From: Pseudescherichia sp032055545
GTDB lineage: Bacteria > Pseudomonadota > Gammaproteobacteria > Enterobacterales > Enterobacteriaceae
Reading direction: 5' to 3'
DNA length: 50,574 bases
Assembly (NCBI GenBank): GCA_032055545.1
Contig: DAMBQR010000032.1
Coordinates: forward strand, 1-50,574
Shown piece after piece: positions 16,931 through 25,674 of this stretch. Within the stretch, counting starts at the first letter, position 1. Each line of letters starts with the position of its first letter. Under the pieces are notes generated by a model, which saw nothing but the letters and a program-made list of their open reading frames with translations, made no database searches and was not told the DNA's origin. The position numbers and the translations under genes are program-made.

Positions 16931-19255
16931 GTGAAACATGGTCGTACAGGGCGCTCCCGCTGGCTGCTGCTGCCGGGGGCGCTGGCTGCGCTGCTTATTG
17001 CTCTGCTGCTTGCGGATCGGATCTGGCCGCTGCCCCTCGTTGAGGTCAATCCGGCGCGGGTGGTGGTGGCTGAAGATGGCACGCCGCTGTGGCGCTTCGC
17101 CGACGCCGACGGTATCTGGCGCTATCCGGTGACCATTGAGGAGGTGTCCCCGCGCTATTTGCAGGCGCTGATCCAGTATGAGGATCGCTGGTTCTGGTCG
17201 CATCCAGGGGTCAACCCGCTGTCGATTGCCCGCGCCGCCTGGCAGGATCTGCGCTCGGCCAGGGTGATCTCCGGCGGCAGCACCCTGACCATGCAGGTTG
17301 CCCGGCTGCTCGATCCCCATCCGCGCACCTTCGGCGGCAAGGTGCGCCAGCTGTGGCGTGCGATGCAGCTGGAGTGGCATCTCTCCAAGCGTGAAATCTT
17401 AACCCTTTATCTCAATCGCGCCCCATTTGGCGGCACCCTGCAGGGCGTCGGTGCCGCCAGCTGGGCCTACCTCGGCAAATCCCCGGCGCAGCTGAGCTAT
17501 GCCGAAGCCGCACTGCTGGCAGTGCTGCCCCAGGCGCCGAGCCGTCTGCGCCCGGATCGCTGGCCCGATCGGGCGCAGGCGGCACGGGATAAGGTGCTGG
17601 AGCGCATGGCTTCACAGCAGGTCTGGTCGGCGCAGCAGGTGCGCGAGTCCCGCGAGGAGCCGGTCTGGCTCGCACCCCGGCAGATGCCGCAGCTTGCGCC
17701 GCTGTTCGCCCGACGGGTGGCTGGCCATGACAAGCAGAGCAAAATTATCACGACCCTCGACGCCACGCTGCAACGACAGCTGGAGGCGCTGGCGCTCAAC
17801 GTTAAGCCGCAGCTGCCGCCGCGCAGCTCGCTGGCGATGATCGTGGTCGATCACACCACCATGAAGGTGCGGGGCTGGGTTGGCTCCGTGGATATCAACG
17901 ATGACAGCCGCTTCAGCCATGTGGATATGGTCACCGCCGTGCGATCCCCCGGATCGGTGCTCAAGCCTTTCGTCTATGGCCTGGCGATAGATGAGGGGCT
18001 GATCCATCCGGCGTCGCTCCTGCAGGACGTCCCGCGGCTGGCGGAAGATTACCGCCCCGGCAACTTTGATAGCGGCTTTCACGGTCCGGTCAGCATGAGC
18101 GAAGCCCTGGTTCGCTCGCTCAATCTGCCTGCCGTGCAGGTGCTGGAGGCCTATGGCCCGAAACGCTTTGCCGCCCGCCTGCGCAACGCTGGGCTGCCGC
18201 TGACCCTGCCCGCCGGGGCCGAGCCGAACCTGTCGCTGATCCTCGGCGGGGCAGGGGCGACCCTGGCTGATATCACCGCTGCCTACAGCGCCTTTGCCCG
18301 CCACGGCAAGGCCGGCTTTTTACGCCTCCGGCCGGGCGAACCGCTGGTGGAGCGACCGCTCATGTCGCCTGGCGCGGCGTGGATTATTCGCCGTATCCTT
18401 GCCTCTCAGGCGCAGCCGCTGCCCGATGCGGATCTCGGTCAGGTTGTCCCTCTGGCGTGGAAAACCGGTACCAGCTACGGCTACCGGGATGCATGGGCAG
18501 TGGGCATCAACGCCCGCTATGTAATTGGCATCTGGACCGGGCGGCCAGACGGTACTCCGGTTGCTGGACAGTTCGGCTTTGCCAGCGCCGTGCCGCTGCT
18601 GAACCAGGTCAACAATATGCTACAGGCCCACTCGGCGCTGGAGGTGGCCCGCCAGCCCCGCGATCCGCGTCCTGAGTCGGTCAGCCGGGGTGTTATCTGC
18701 TGGCCCGGTGGTCAAAGCCTGCCTGCCGGAGATAGCAACTGCCGCCGCCGTCTCGCCACCTGGCTGCTGGATAAGAGCGAGCCGCCCACGCTTTTACTGC
18801 CTCAGCAGGAGGGCATCCGCGGGATCCGCTTCCCGGTCTGGCTCAATCCTCAGGGAGAGCGCGTGGCGGCGGACTGCCCGGAGGCCCATGAACAGACCCT
18901 GGTGGTGTGGCCCCTGCCGCTGGAGCCGTGGCTCCCCGCCAGCGAGCGCCGCGCCGCACGCCTGCCTGCGCCTTCGGTCTCCTGCCCGCCGCGTCAGCAG
19001 GAGTATCCGCCTCCGCTACTGCTCACTGGCGTAAGAGAGGGAGCGGTGGTGAAGCGGCTCCCCGGCGAAGCGTACGTCTCCCTGCCGTTACAGGCGACGG
19101 GCGGGGAGGGGGAGCGCTGGTGGTTTATCAACGGTGAGCCATTAGACAACCACGGACGAGCATTAAGCCTGCGTCTGGAGAAGCGGGGGGAGTATCAGCT
19201 GGTAGTCATGGATGGCGTTGGACAGACCGCAACGGTGCTTTTTCGGGTGCTGTAA
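16931..19255 (+). CDS. pbpC: Penicillin-binding protein 1C
   Basis: Bifunctional peptidoglycan synthase-like protein. GTG start at 16931, one base after yfhM. 774 residues: a membrane anchor at about 10-29, a GT51 domain with catalytic Glu84 in YEDRWFWSHPG and GGSTLTMQVARLL at 115-127, a transpeptidase domain with active-site Ser342 (SVLK) and KTG at 511-513, and a C-terminal PBP1C-specific domain (about 690-774). Co-transcription with the alpha-2-macroglobulin is conserved in many proteobacteria. Confidence 0.97.
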   Translation: MKHGRTGRSRWLLLPGALAALLIALLLADRIWPLPLVEVNPARVVVAEDGTPLWRFADADGIWRYPVTIEEVSPRYLQALIQYEDRWFWSHPGVNPLSIARAAWQDLRSARVISGGSTLTMQVARLLDPHPRTFGGKVRQLWRAMQLEWHLSKREILTLYLNRAPFGGTLQGVGAASWAYLGKSPAQLSYAEAALLAVLPQAPSRLRPDRWPDRAQAARDKVLERMASQQVWSAQQVRESREEPVWLAPRQMPQLAPLFARRVAGHDKQSKIITTLDATLQRQLEALALNVKPQLPPRSSLAMIVVDHTTMKVRGWVGSVDINDDSRFSHVDMVTAVRSPGSVLKPFVYGLAIDEGLIHPASLLQDVPRLAEDYRPGNFDSGFHGPVSMSEALVRSLNLPAVQVLEAYGPKRFAARLRNAGLPLTLPAGAEPNLSLILGGAGATLADITAAYSAFARHGKAGFLRLRPGEPLVERPLMSPGAAWIIRRILASQAQPLPDADLGQVVPLAWKTGTSYGYRDAWAVGINARYVIGIWTGRPDGTPVAGQFGFASAVPLLNQVNNMLQAHSALEVARQPRDPRPESVSRGVICWPGGQSLPAGDSNCRRRLATWLLDKSEPPTLLLPQQEGIRGIRFPVWLNPQGERVAADCPEAHEQTLVVWPLPLEPWLPASERRAARLPAPSVSCPPRQQEYPPPLLLTGVREGAVVKRLPGEAYVSLPLQATGGEGERWWFINGEPLDNHGRALSLRLEKRGEYQLVVMDGVGQTATVLFRVL

Positions 19256-19319
19256 CGCCAGTTGGCGGCCGGAGGTTGCTAAAACTCATCTTATTTTAAA
19301 AAAATGTTATCTTCATCCA

Positions 19320-19348
19320 TAGGCAAGGGTGGCGTTGCTCTCTATAAT
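19320..19348 (+). promoter_or_regulatory. Probable sigma-70 promoter of ndk
   Basis: A perfect -10 TATAAT at 19343-19348 with TAGGCA (4 of 6) at 19320-19325 and 17-bp spacing, 55 bp upstream of the ndk start. Confidence 0.65.
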
Positions 19349-19403
19349 TCGCGCCAGGTCATACGGGTGTATGCACGACAACAAATACATAACAGAGGTT
19401 ATC

Positions 19404-19835
19404 ATGGCAATTGAACGTACTTTTTCCATCATCAAGCCAAACGCGGTGGCAAAAAACGTTATTGGCAGCATCTTTGCACGCTTTGAATCTGCTGGGTTCA
19501 AAATCGTTGGCACCAAAATGCTGCATCTGACCGTTGAGCAGGCTCGCGGTTTCTACGCTGAGCACGAAGGTCGTCCGTTCTTTGACGGTCTGGTTGAGTT
19601 CATGACCTCTGGCCCGATCGTGGTATCCGTACTGGAAGGCGAAAACGCCGTACAGCGTCACCGCGATCTGCTGGGTGCGACCAACCCGGACAACGCGCTG
19701 GCCGGTACTCTGCGCGCCGACTACGCTGACAGCTTCACCGAGAACGGCACTCACGGCTCTGACTCCGTTGAGTCTGCAACCCGTGAAATCGCTTTCTTCT
19801 TCGGTGAGAACGAAGTCTGCCCGCGCACGCGTTAA
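19404..19835 (+). CDS. ndk: Nucleoside diphosphate kinase
   Basis: Transfers the terminal phosphate of ATP to other NDPs through a phospho-histidine. Start set at ATG 19404 (MAIERTFSIIKPNAV), giving 143 residues as in E. coli; the in-frame extension upstream overlaps the promoter. The active-site His117 is in NGTHGSDS. Monocistronic: own TATAAT promoter upstream and a strong terminator downstream. Confidence 0.98.
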   Translation: MAIERTFSIIKPNAVAKNVIGSIFARFESAGFKIVGTKMLHLTVEQARGFYAEHEGRPFFDGLVEFMTSGPIVVSVLEGENAVQRHRDLLGATNPDNALAGTLRADYADSFTENGTHGSDSVESATREIAFFFGENEVCPRTR

Positions 19836-19893
19836 TAATTTCGTAAATGCCGCGTGCAAACGTGGCATCCCTGCGCCAGACTTTGTACAATGC

Positions 19894-19935
19894 AACGCCC
19901 CGGATGAGCAGACTGCTTTCCGGGGCGTTTCTTTT
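19894..19935 (+). terminator. Rho-independent terminator after ndk
   Basis: A perfect 11-bp stem (19894-19904 with 19919-19929) with a 14-nt loop, followed by TTCTTTT, between ndk and rlmN. Confidence 0.85.
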
Positions 19936-19982
19936 CAACCCTCCATGGGCCATAACGTGTAACAACGAGGCCGGAAAAAATT

Positions 19983-21149
19983 ATGTCTGAATTAGTCAAT
20001 ACCACCGAAGTCGTCATCCCTGCGGTTCCAAATAAGAATGGAAAAATCAACCTGTTGGATCTGAACCGCCAGCAGATGCGTGAATTCTTTAAAGAGATGG
20101 GCGAGAAGCCGTTCCGCGCCGATCAGGTGATGAAGTGGATGTACCACTACTGCAGCGATAACTTTGATGATATGACCGATATCAACAAGGTGCTGCGTAA
20201 CAAGCTCAAAGAGGTCGCGGAGATCCGCGCGCCGGAAGTTGTTGAAGAGCAGCGCTCTACCGATGGCACCATTAAATGGGCGATCGCGGTGGGCGACCAG
20301 CGCGTTGAAACGGTCTATATCCCGGAAGAGGATCGCGCCACGCTGTGCGTCTCCTCCCAGGTCGGCTGCGCCCTGGAGTGTAAATTCTGCTCTACCGCCC
20401 AGCAGGGCTTTAACCGTAACCTGCGGGTATCTGAGATCATCGGCCAGGTGTGGCGTGCGGCGAAAATCGTCGGCGCAGCAAAAGTGACCGGCACGCGTCC
20501 GATCACCAACGTGGTGATGATGGGCATGGGCGAGCCGCTGCTCAACCTGAACAACGTCGTTCCGGCGATGGAGATCATGCTGGATGATTTCGGCTTTGGC
20601 CTCTCCAAGCGCCGCGTCACCCTGTCCACCTCTGGCGTCGTGCCTGCGCTGGACAAGCTGGGCGATATGATCGACGTGGCGCTGGCGATTTCGCTCCACG
20701 CACCGACGGATGAGATCCGTGACGAAATTGTACCGATCAACAAAAAGTACAATATCGAAACCTTCCTCGATGCCGTTCGCCGCTACATTAGCAAATCCAA
20801 CGCTAACCAAGGCCGCGTCACCATTGAGTACGTTATGCTGGATCACGTCAACGACGGCACCGAGCATGCGCACCAGCTGGCGGAAGTGCTGAAGGACACC
20901 CCGTGCAAGATCAACCTGATCCCATGGAACCCGTTCCCCGGCGCACCGTATGGCCGTAGCTCAAACAGCCGTATCGATCGCTTCTCTAAAGTGCTGATGG
21001 AGTATGGCTTTACCACTATCGTGCGTAAAACCCGCGGTGATGATATCGACGCAGCCTGCGGCCAGCTGGCGGGCGAGGTGATCGACCGTACCAAACGCAC
21101 CCTGCGCAAGCGTATGCAGGGCGAGTCAATTTCGGTTAAAGCCGTCTAA
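19983..21149 (+). CDS. rlmN: 23S rRNA / tRNA adenine-C2 methyltransferase RlmN
   Basis: Radical-SAM enzyme that methylates C2 of A2503 in 23S rRNA and A37 in some tRNAs. 388 residues. The cluster-binding CX3CX2C is Cys129-Cys133-Cys136 (CALECKFC); the catalytic pair corresponds to Cys122 and the methyl-carrying Cys359 in DAACGQLAGEV. GMGEPLLN for SAM binding is present. It begins 48 bp after the ndk terminator. Confidence 0.98.
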   Translation: MSELVNTTEVVIPAVPNKNGKINLLDLNRQQMREFFKEMGEKPFRADQVMKWMYHYCSDNFDDMTDINKVLRNKLKEVAEIRAPEVVEEQRSTDGTIKWAIAVGDQRVETVYIPEEDRATLCVSSQVGCALECKFCSTAQQGFNRNLRVSEIIGQVWRAAKIVGAAKVTGTRPITNVVMMGMGEPLLNLNNVVPAMEIMLDDFGFGLSKRRVTLSTSGVVPALDKLGDMIDVALAISLHAPTDEIRDEIVPINKKYNIETFLDAVRRYISKSNANQGRVTIEYVMLDHVNDGTEHAHQLAEVLKDTPCKINLIPWNPFPGAPYGRSSNSRIDRFSKVLMEYGFTTIVRKTRGDDIDAACGQLAGEVIDRTKRTLRKRMQGESISVKAV

Positions 21150-21193
21150 TTATGCTTTCTGCACGGTCCCGAACCGGGATCGTGCAGCATAAT
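21149..21193 (+). terminator. Long hairpin after rlmN
   Basis: A 12-bp stem (21159-21170 with 21176-21187, one G-T pair, 5-nt loop), extended after a bulge by ATTATG/CATAAT (21149-21154 with 21188-21193). No T run follows, so it may be a weak terminator or an RNA 3' stabiliser. Confidence 0.5.
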
Positions 21194-21443
21194 CGCGTGG
21201 CGTAACTTACTCAAATATACAGTTTCGATAAATAATTACGGTGCGTTTCCGTCGTGATTGAGGCAGTATGTAACGATGGAACAACAGTTTAGCCCACGAG
21301 GTAAAAGCTGTTCTGTTATCCCCGGCCTGACATCTCTATACTGTCGGTCTAAGGTTAACTGACCCAGAAGTTTCGCGGTGCGGGTGGGCATTGTGACTTA
21401 CCGGCACCTGATTTTACATTTCACGTACCAGCAGCTGTAGCGA
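21194..21443 (+). promoter_or_regulatory. Leader/promoter region of rodZ-ispG
   Basis: 250 bp without a convincing ORF. A near-consensus -10 TATACT is at 21337-21342, and TTGTGA at 21391-21396 is a possible second -35. Neither has a good partner element, so the exact start is not assigned. The long distance to rodZ would leave a 5' leader of about 100 nt. Confidence 0.35.
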
Positions 21444-22481
21444 ATGAATACTGAAGCCACTCAAGACCTAAATGCAACACAAACCACTGGCGTCCGCCTG
21501 CGCAACGCCCGCGAGCAGCTTGGGCTAAGCCAACAAGCGGTCGCTGAACGCCTGTGCCTCAAGGTTTCCACCGTTCGCGATATCGAAGAAGACAAAGCGC
21601 CTGCCGAACTGGCTTCTACCTTCCTGCGGGGCTATATCCGCTCCTATGCACGCCTCGTGCACATCCCGGAAGAAGAGCTGCTGCCAATGATGGAAAAACA
21701 GGCTCCGGTCAGAGCGGCAAAGGTCGCGCCGATGCACTCTTTTTCCCTTGGCAAACGTCGCAAGAAGCGCGACGGCTGGCTGTCGAGCATCACCTGGCTG
21801 ATTGTCTTTGTCGTGGTTGGCCTGACTGGCGCATGGTGGTGGCAGAACCACAAAGCTCAGCAGGAGGAGATCAGCACCATGGCCGATCAATCCTCGGCTG
21901 AACTGAGCGCCAGCAACGGCGAAACGCAAAGCGTCCCTCTGAACACCGATCCGGCCGAGCCTGCTGACGCGCAGACCACCGGTACCGCGCCTGCCGACGT
22001 AGCAACCCAGACATCCCCAGCGGCGACCACTACCGCGCCGGCGCAGACAAACGCGCAAAACACCGTGGTCTCTCCGTCCCAGGCTAACGTTGACGCTGCG
22101 ACCGCCCCTGCGGCGACCGCCCCGGCAACCGCTGCCCCAGCGGCAGCTGCAACGGCAAATACCGCTCCGGGCGCCGCGCCGCTGCCGACCGATCAGGCAG
22201 GCGTGACCAATACCGTTGATGCCAACGCGCTGGCGATGACCTTTACCGCCGACTGCTGGCTGGAAGTGACCGACGCCTCCGGCAAGAAGCTGTTCAGCGG
22301 TATCCAGCGTAGCGGTGCCAGCCTGAACCTGGCCGGTCAGACCCCTTATAAGTTAAAAATTGGTGCACCGTCAGCCGTGCAGATCCAGTTCCAGGGCAAG
22401 CCCGTCGATCTGAGCCGCTTTATCAGAACGAACCAGGTTGCGCGCCTGACCCTCAATGCCGAACAATCAGCAGCTCAGTAA
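21444..22481 (+). CDS. rodZ: Cytoskeleton protein RodZ
   Basis: Bitopic membrane protein that links MreB to the elongation machinery and keeps rod shape. 345 residues (E. coli 337). A cytoplasmic helix-turn-helix-like MreB-binding domain covers about 15-85, then a basic stretch GKRRKKRD just before the single TM at 112-133 (positive inside), a Pro/Ala/Thr-rich periplasmic linker at about 140-250, which accounts for the extra length, and a beta-domain at about 255-345. First gene of the rodZ-ispG unit. Confidence 0.97.
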   Translation: MNTEATQDLNATQTTGVRLRNAREQLGLSQQAVAERLCLKVSTVRDIEEDKAPAELASTFLRGYIRSYARLVHIPEEELLPMMEKQAPVRAAKVAPMHSFSLGKRRKKRDGWLSSITWLIVFVVVGLTGAWWWQNHKAQQEEISTMADQSSAELSASNGETQSVPLNTDPAEPADAQTTGTAPADVATQTSPAATTTAPAQTNAQNTVVSPSQANVDAATAPAATAPATAAPAAAATANTAPGAAPLPTDQAGVTNTVDANALAMTFTADCWLEVTDASGKKLFSGIQRSGASLNLAGQTPYKLKIGAPSAVQIQFQGKPVDLSRFIRTNQVARLTLNAEQSAAQ

Positions 22482-22508
22482 CTGACGGGCAACGCGGGAG
22501 AGTTTTCA

Positions 22509-23627
22509 ATGCATAACCAGGCCCCTATTCAGCGTAGAAAATCGAAACGTATCTACGTGGGGAATGTGCCGATCGGCGATGGTGCTCCTATTGCCGTTCA
22601 ATCAATGACCAACACGCGCACCACGGATGTGGAAGCGACGGTCAATCAGATCAAAGCCCTGGAGCGCGTAGGTGCGGATATCGTCCGCGTCTCCGTGCCC
22701 ACCATGGACGCGGCGGAAGCCTTTAAGCTCATCAAACAGCAGGTTAGCGTTCCGCTGGTTGCGGATATCCACTTTGACTACCGTATTGCGCTGAAGGTGG
22801 CGGAGTACGGCGTTGACTGCCTGCGCATCAACCCGGGCAACATCGGTAACGAAGAGCGTATTCGCACCGTTGTTGACTGCGCGCGTGACAAAAATATTCC
22901 GATCCGCATCGGCGTTAACGCCGGATCGCTGGAGAAGGATCTGCAGGAGAAGTATGGCGAGCCGACGCCGCAGGCGCTGCTGGAATCCGCCATGCGCCAT
23001 GTGGATCATCTGGATCGTCTCAACTTCGACCAGTTCAAGGTGAGCGTCAAAGCGTCCGATGTCTTCCTCGCCGTGGAATCCTACCGCCTGCTGGCGAAGC
23101 AGATCGATCAGCCTCTGCACCTCGGGATCACCGAAGCCGGTGGCGCGCGTGCAGGCTCGGTGAAGTCAGCCATTGGCCTCGGGCTGCTGCTCGCGGAAGG
23201 GATCGGCGACACGCTGCGTATCTCGCTGGCGGCGGATCCGGTTGAAGAGATCAAAGTCGGCTTCGATATCCTCAAGTCCCTGCGCATCCGCGCTCGTGGC
23301 ATTAACTTTATCGCCTGTCCAACCTGCTCCCGTCAGGAGTTTGACGTGATCGGCACGGTGAATGCCCTTGAGCAGCGCCTGGAAGATATCATCACCCCGA
23401 TGGACGTCTCGATCATCGGCTGCGTGGTGAATGGCCCGGGCGAAGCGCTGGTCTCCACCCTCGGCGTCACCGGCGGTAACAAGAAGAGCGGCCTGTACGA
23501 AGACGGCGTGCGTAAGGATCGGCTGGACAACGGCGATATGATCGCCCAGCTGGAAGCCCGCATCCGCGCCAAGGCCTCCATGCTTGATGAAGCCCGCCGC
23601 ATTGACGTTCAGCAGCTGGAAAAATAA
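22509..23627 (+). CDS. ispG: 4-hydroxy-3-methylbut-2-en-1-yl diphosphate synthase IspG
   Basis: [4Fe-4S] enzyme of the MEP isoprenoid pathway, converting MEcPP to HMBPP. 372 residues, as in E. coli. Cluster ligands Cys270, Cys273 (ACPTCSR) and Cys305 (IIGCVVNGPGE) are visible, with Glu312 as the fourth. The substrate-binding TIM barrel is N-terminal. GGGAGAG ribosome site; 27 bp after rodZ. Confidence 0.98.
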   Translation: MHNQAPIQRRKSKRIYVGNVPIGDGAPIAVQSMTNTRTTDVEATVNQIKALERVGADIVRVSVPTMDAAEAFKLIKQQVSVPLVADIHFDYRIALKVAEYGVDCLRINPGNIGNEERIRTVVDCARDKNIPIRIGVNAGSLEKDLQEKYGEPTPQALLESAMRHVDHLDRLNFDQFKVSVKASDVFLAVESYRLLAKQIDQPLHLGITEAGGARAGSVKSAIGLGLLLAEGIGDTLRISLAADPVEEIKVGFDILKSLRIRARGINFIACPTCSRQEFDVIGTVNALEQRLEDIITPMDVSIIGCVVNGPGEALVSTLGVTGGNKKSGLYEDGVRKDRLDNGDMIAQLEARIRAKASMLDEARRIDVQQLEK

Positions 23628-23662
23628 CGTAGCTGGGAAGCGGCTGGCTTCCCGTGTATGAT

Positions 23663-23711
23663 TGAACCCGCAGGGCCCGCACGTTCGGGTTTGCCCTGAG
23701 GGTTCATTTTT
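23663..23711 (+). terminator. Terminator/attenuator hairpin between ispG and hisS
   Basis: Arms TGAACCC plus CAGGGC (23663-23676) pair with GCCCTG plus GGGTTCA (23693-23706) with one mismatch; a run of five T follows. It lies about 26 bp before the hisS start, so hisS must be served by read-through or a promoter within this stretch. Confidence 0.75.
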
Positions 23712-23732
23712 ATATTTATAAAGAGAATAAAC

Positions 23733-25007
23733 GTGGCAAAGAATATTCAAGCCATTCGCGGCATGAACGATTACCTGCCAGGCGACACCGCCATCTGGCA
23801 GCGCATTGAAGGCACACTTAAGAACGTGCTCGGCAGCTACGGTTACAGTGAAATCCGCTTGCCGATTGTAGAGCAGACCCCGTTATTCAAACGCGCCATC
23901 GGTGAAGTGACCGACGTGGTTGAAAAAGAGATGTATACCTTTGACGACCGCAACGGCGATAGCCTGACGCTGCGTCCGGAAGGTACGGCGGGCTGCGTAC
24001 GCGCCGGCATCGAACATGGTCTCCTGTACAATCAGGAGCAGCGCCTGTGGTACGTCGGACCGATGTTCCGCTACGAGCGTCCGCAGAAAGGGCGCTACCG
24101 CCAGTTCCATCAGCTGGGCTGTGAAGTCTTTGGCCTGCAAGGCCCGGACATTGACGCCGAGCTGATCCTGCTCACCGCCCGCTGGTGGCGCGCGCTGGGC
24201 ATCGCCGATCACGTCAGCCTGGAGCTGAACTCCATCGGCTCGCTGGAGGCACGTGCTAACTACCGCGATGCGCTGGTGGCGTTCCTTGAGCAGCATAAAG
24301 ACAAGCTCGACGAAGACTGCAAGCGCCGCATGTACAGCAACCCGCTGCGCGTGCTGGACTCCAAAAACCCGGACGTACAGCAGCTGCTGAACGACGCCCC
24401 GGCGCTGGGCGACTACCTGGACGACGACTCTCGTGAGCACTTTGCTGGCCTGTGCAAGCTGCTGGACGCGGCAGGCATCGCCTATACCGTTAACCAGCGC
24501 CTGGTACGCGGTCTCGACTACTACAACCGCACCGTCTTTGAGTGGGTGACCACCAGCCTTGGCTCGCAGGGCACGGTCTGCGCAGGCGGCCGCTACGACG
24601 GCCTGGTTGAGCAGCTCGGTGGACGGGCAACGCCAGCGGTTGGCTTTGCGATGGGCCTTGAGCGACTTGTTTTGTTAGTTCAGGCAGTTAATCCGGAATT
24701 TAATGCCGATCCCGTTGTCGATATATACCTGGTCGCGTCGGGTACGGATACGCAGGCCGCTGCGCTGCAGCTGGCTGAGCGGGTCCGCGATGCTGTGCCT
24801 GAGGTAAAATTGATGACCAATCACGGCGGCGGCAACTTTAAGAAACAGTTCGCCCGTGCCGACAAGTGGGGCGCTCGCGTCGCGCTGGTGCTGGGTGAGT
24901 CAGAAGTGGCTGACGGCAACGTGGTGGTGAAAGATTTACGCTCTGGTGAGCAGACGACCGTAGCGCAGGATAGCGTTGCCGCGCATTTGCGCACACTACT
25001 GGGTTAA
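23733..25007 (+). CDS. hisS: Histidyl-tRNA synthetase
   Basis: Class II aminoacyl-tRNA synthetase charging tRNA-His. GTG start at 23733 (MAKNIQAIRGMND), 424 residues as in E. coli. Motif 2 region MFRYERPQKGRYRQFHQ, the histidine-specific RGLDYYNRTVFEW, and motif 3 AVGFAMGLERLVLL are present; the anticodon-binding domain is at about 325-424. E. coli, as remembered, has His rather than Tyr in MFRxERP. Confidence 0.98.
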   Translation: MAKNIQAIRGMNDYLPGDTAIWQRIEGTLKNVLGSYGYSEIRLPIVEQTPLFKRAIGEVTDVVEKEMYTFDDRNGDSLTLRPEGTAGCVRAGIEHGLLYNQEQRLWYVGPMFRYERPQKGRYRQFHQLGCEVFGLQGPDIDAELILLTARWWRALGIADHVSLELNSIGSLEARANYRDALVAFLEQHKDKLDEDCKRRMYSNPLRVLDSKNPDVQQLLNDAPALGDYLDDDSREHFAGLCKLLDAAGIAYTVNQRLVRGLDYYNRTVFEWVTTSLGSQGTVCAGGRYDGLVEQLGGRATPAVGFAMGLERLVLLVQAVNPEFNADPVVDIYLVASGTDTQAAALQLAERVRDAVPEVKLMTNHGGGNFKKQFARADKWGARVALVLGESEVADGNVVVKDLRSGEQTTVAQDSVAAHLRTLLG

Positions 25008-25043
25008 TCTCCCCGGGGAATTATCGTTAAGGAGAAGGACTGC

Positions 25044-25664
25044 GTGGAAATCTACGAGAACGAGCACGACCAGGTTGATGCGATTAAACGCTTCTTTGCC
25101 GAGAATGGCAAAGCGCTGGCCGTTGGGGTTATTTTAGGCGTTGGCGCGCTGGTTGGCTGGCGCTACTGGGCGAGCCATCAGGATGATTCCGTGCGCGAAT
25201 CCTCTTATGCCTATGAAAATGCCGTCTCGGCGCTGCGGGCAGATAAGCCAGAGACGCTGGCAGCCGCAGAGAAGTTTGCTGCTGATACCAAAAACACCTA
25301 TGGTGCCTTTGCCTCCCTTGAGCTGGCCCAGCAGTTTGTAGAGAGCAATCAGCTGGATAAAGCCGCAGCACAGCTGCAGCAGGGTCTGGCCGCCGCCAGC
25401 GATGAGAATCTGAAAGCGGTGATCAACCTGCGGCTGGCGCGTGTTCAGGTACAGCTGAAGCAGGCCGATGCGGCGCTGAAAACCCTCGAGTCCATCAAGG
25501 GTGAAGGCTGGACGGCCATCGTAGCCGATCTGCGCGGTGAGGCCCTGCTTAGCAAGGGCGATAAACAAGGTGCTCGCAGCGCCTGGGAAACGGGCGCGAA
25601 AAGCGACGCTTCGCCAGCGCTGAGTGAAATGTTGCAGATGAAAATCAATAATTTGTCCATCTGA
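25044..25664 (+). CDS. yfgM: YfgM, ancillary SecYEG translocon subunit
   Basis: Bitopic inner-membrane protein with a periplasmic TPR-like domain; in E. coli it binds PpiD and SecYEG and influences RcsB-dependent stress responses. GTG start at 25044 with GGAG upstream; 206 residues. A single TM at about 23-41 (ALAVGVILGVGALVGWRYW) is followed by helical repeats (ASLELAQQFVESNQLDKAA, and so on). Ten bp before bamB. Confidence 0.95.
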   Translation: MEIYENEHDQVDAIKRFFAENGKALAVGVILGVGALVGWRYWASHQDDSVRESSYAYENAVSALRADKPETLAAAEKFAADTKNTYGAFASLELAQQFVESNQLDKAAAQLQQGLAAASDENLKAVINLRLARVQVQLKQADAALKTLESIKGEGWTAIVADLRGEALLSKGDKQGARSAWETGAKSDASPALSEMLQMKINNLSI

Positions 25665-25674
25665 GAGGGACCCG

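Noticed and set aside
19329..19403. Extended N-terminus of Ndk
   Set aside because: The region holds the TATAAT promoter box; the conserved protein begins at MAIERTF, ATG 19404.
21444..22481. Pro/Ala/Thr-rich stretch of rodZ as a repeat array or phase-variable locus
   Set aside because: It is the normal low-complexity linker of RodZ, with no perfect tandem units.
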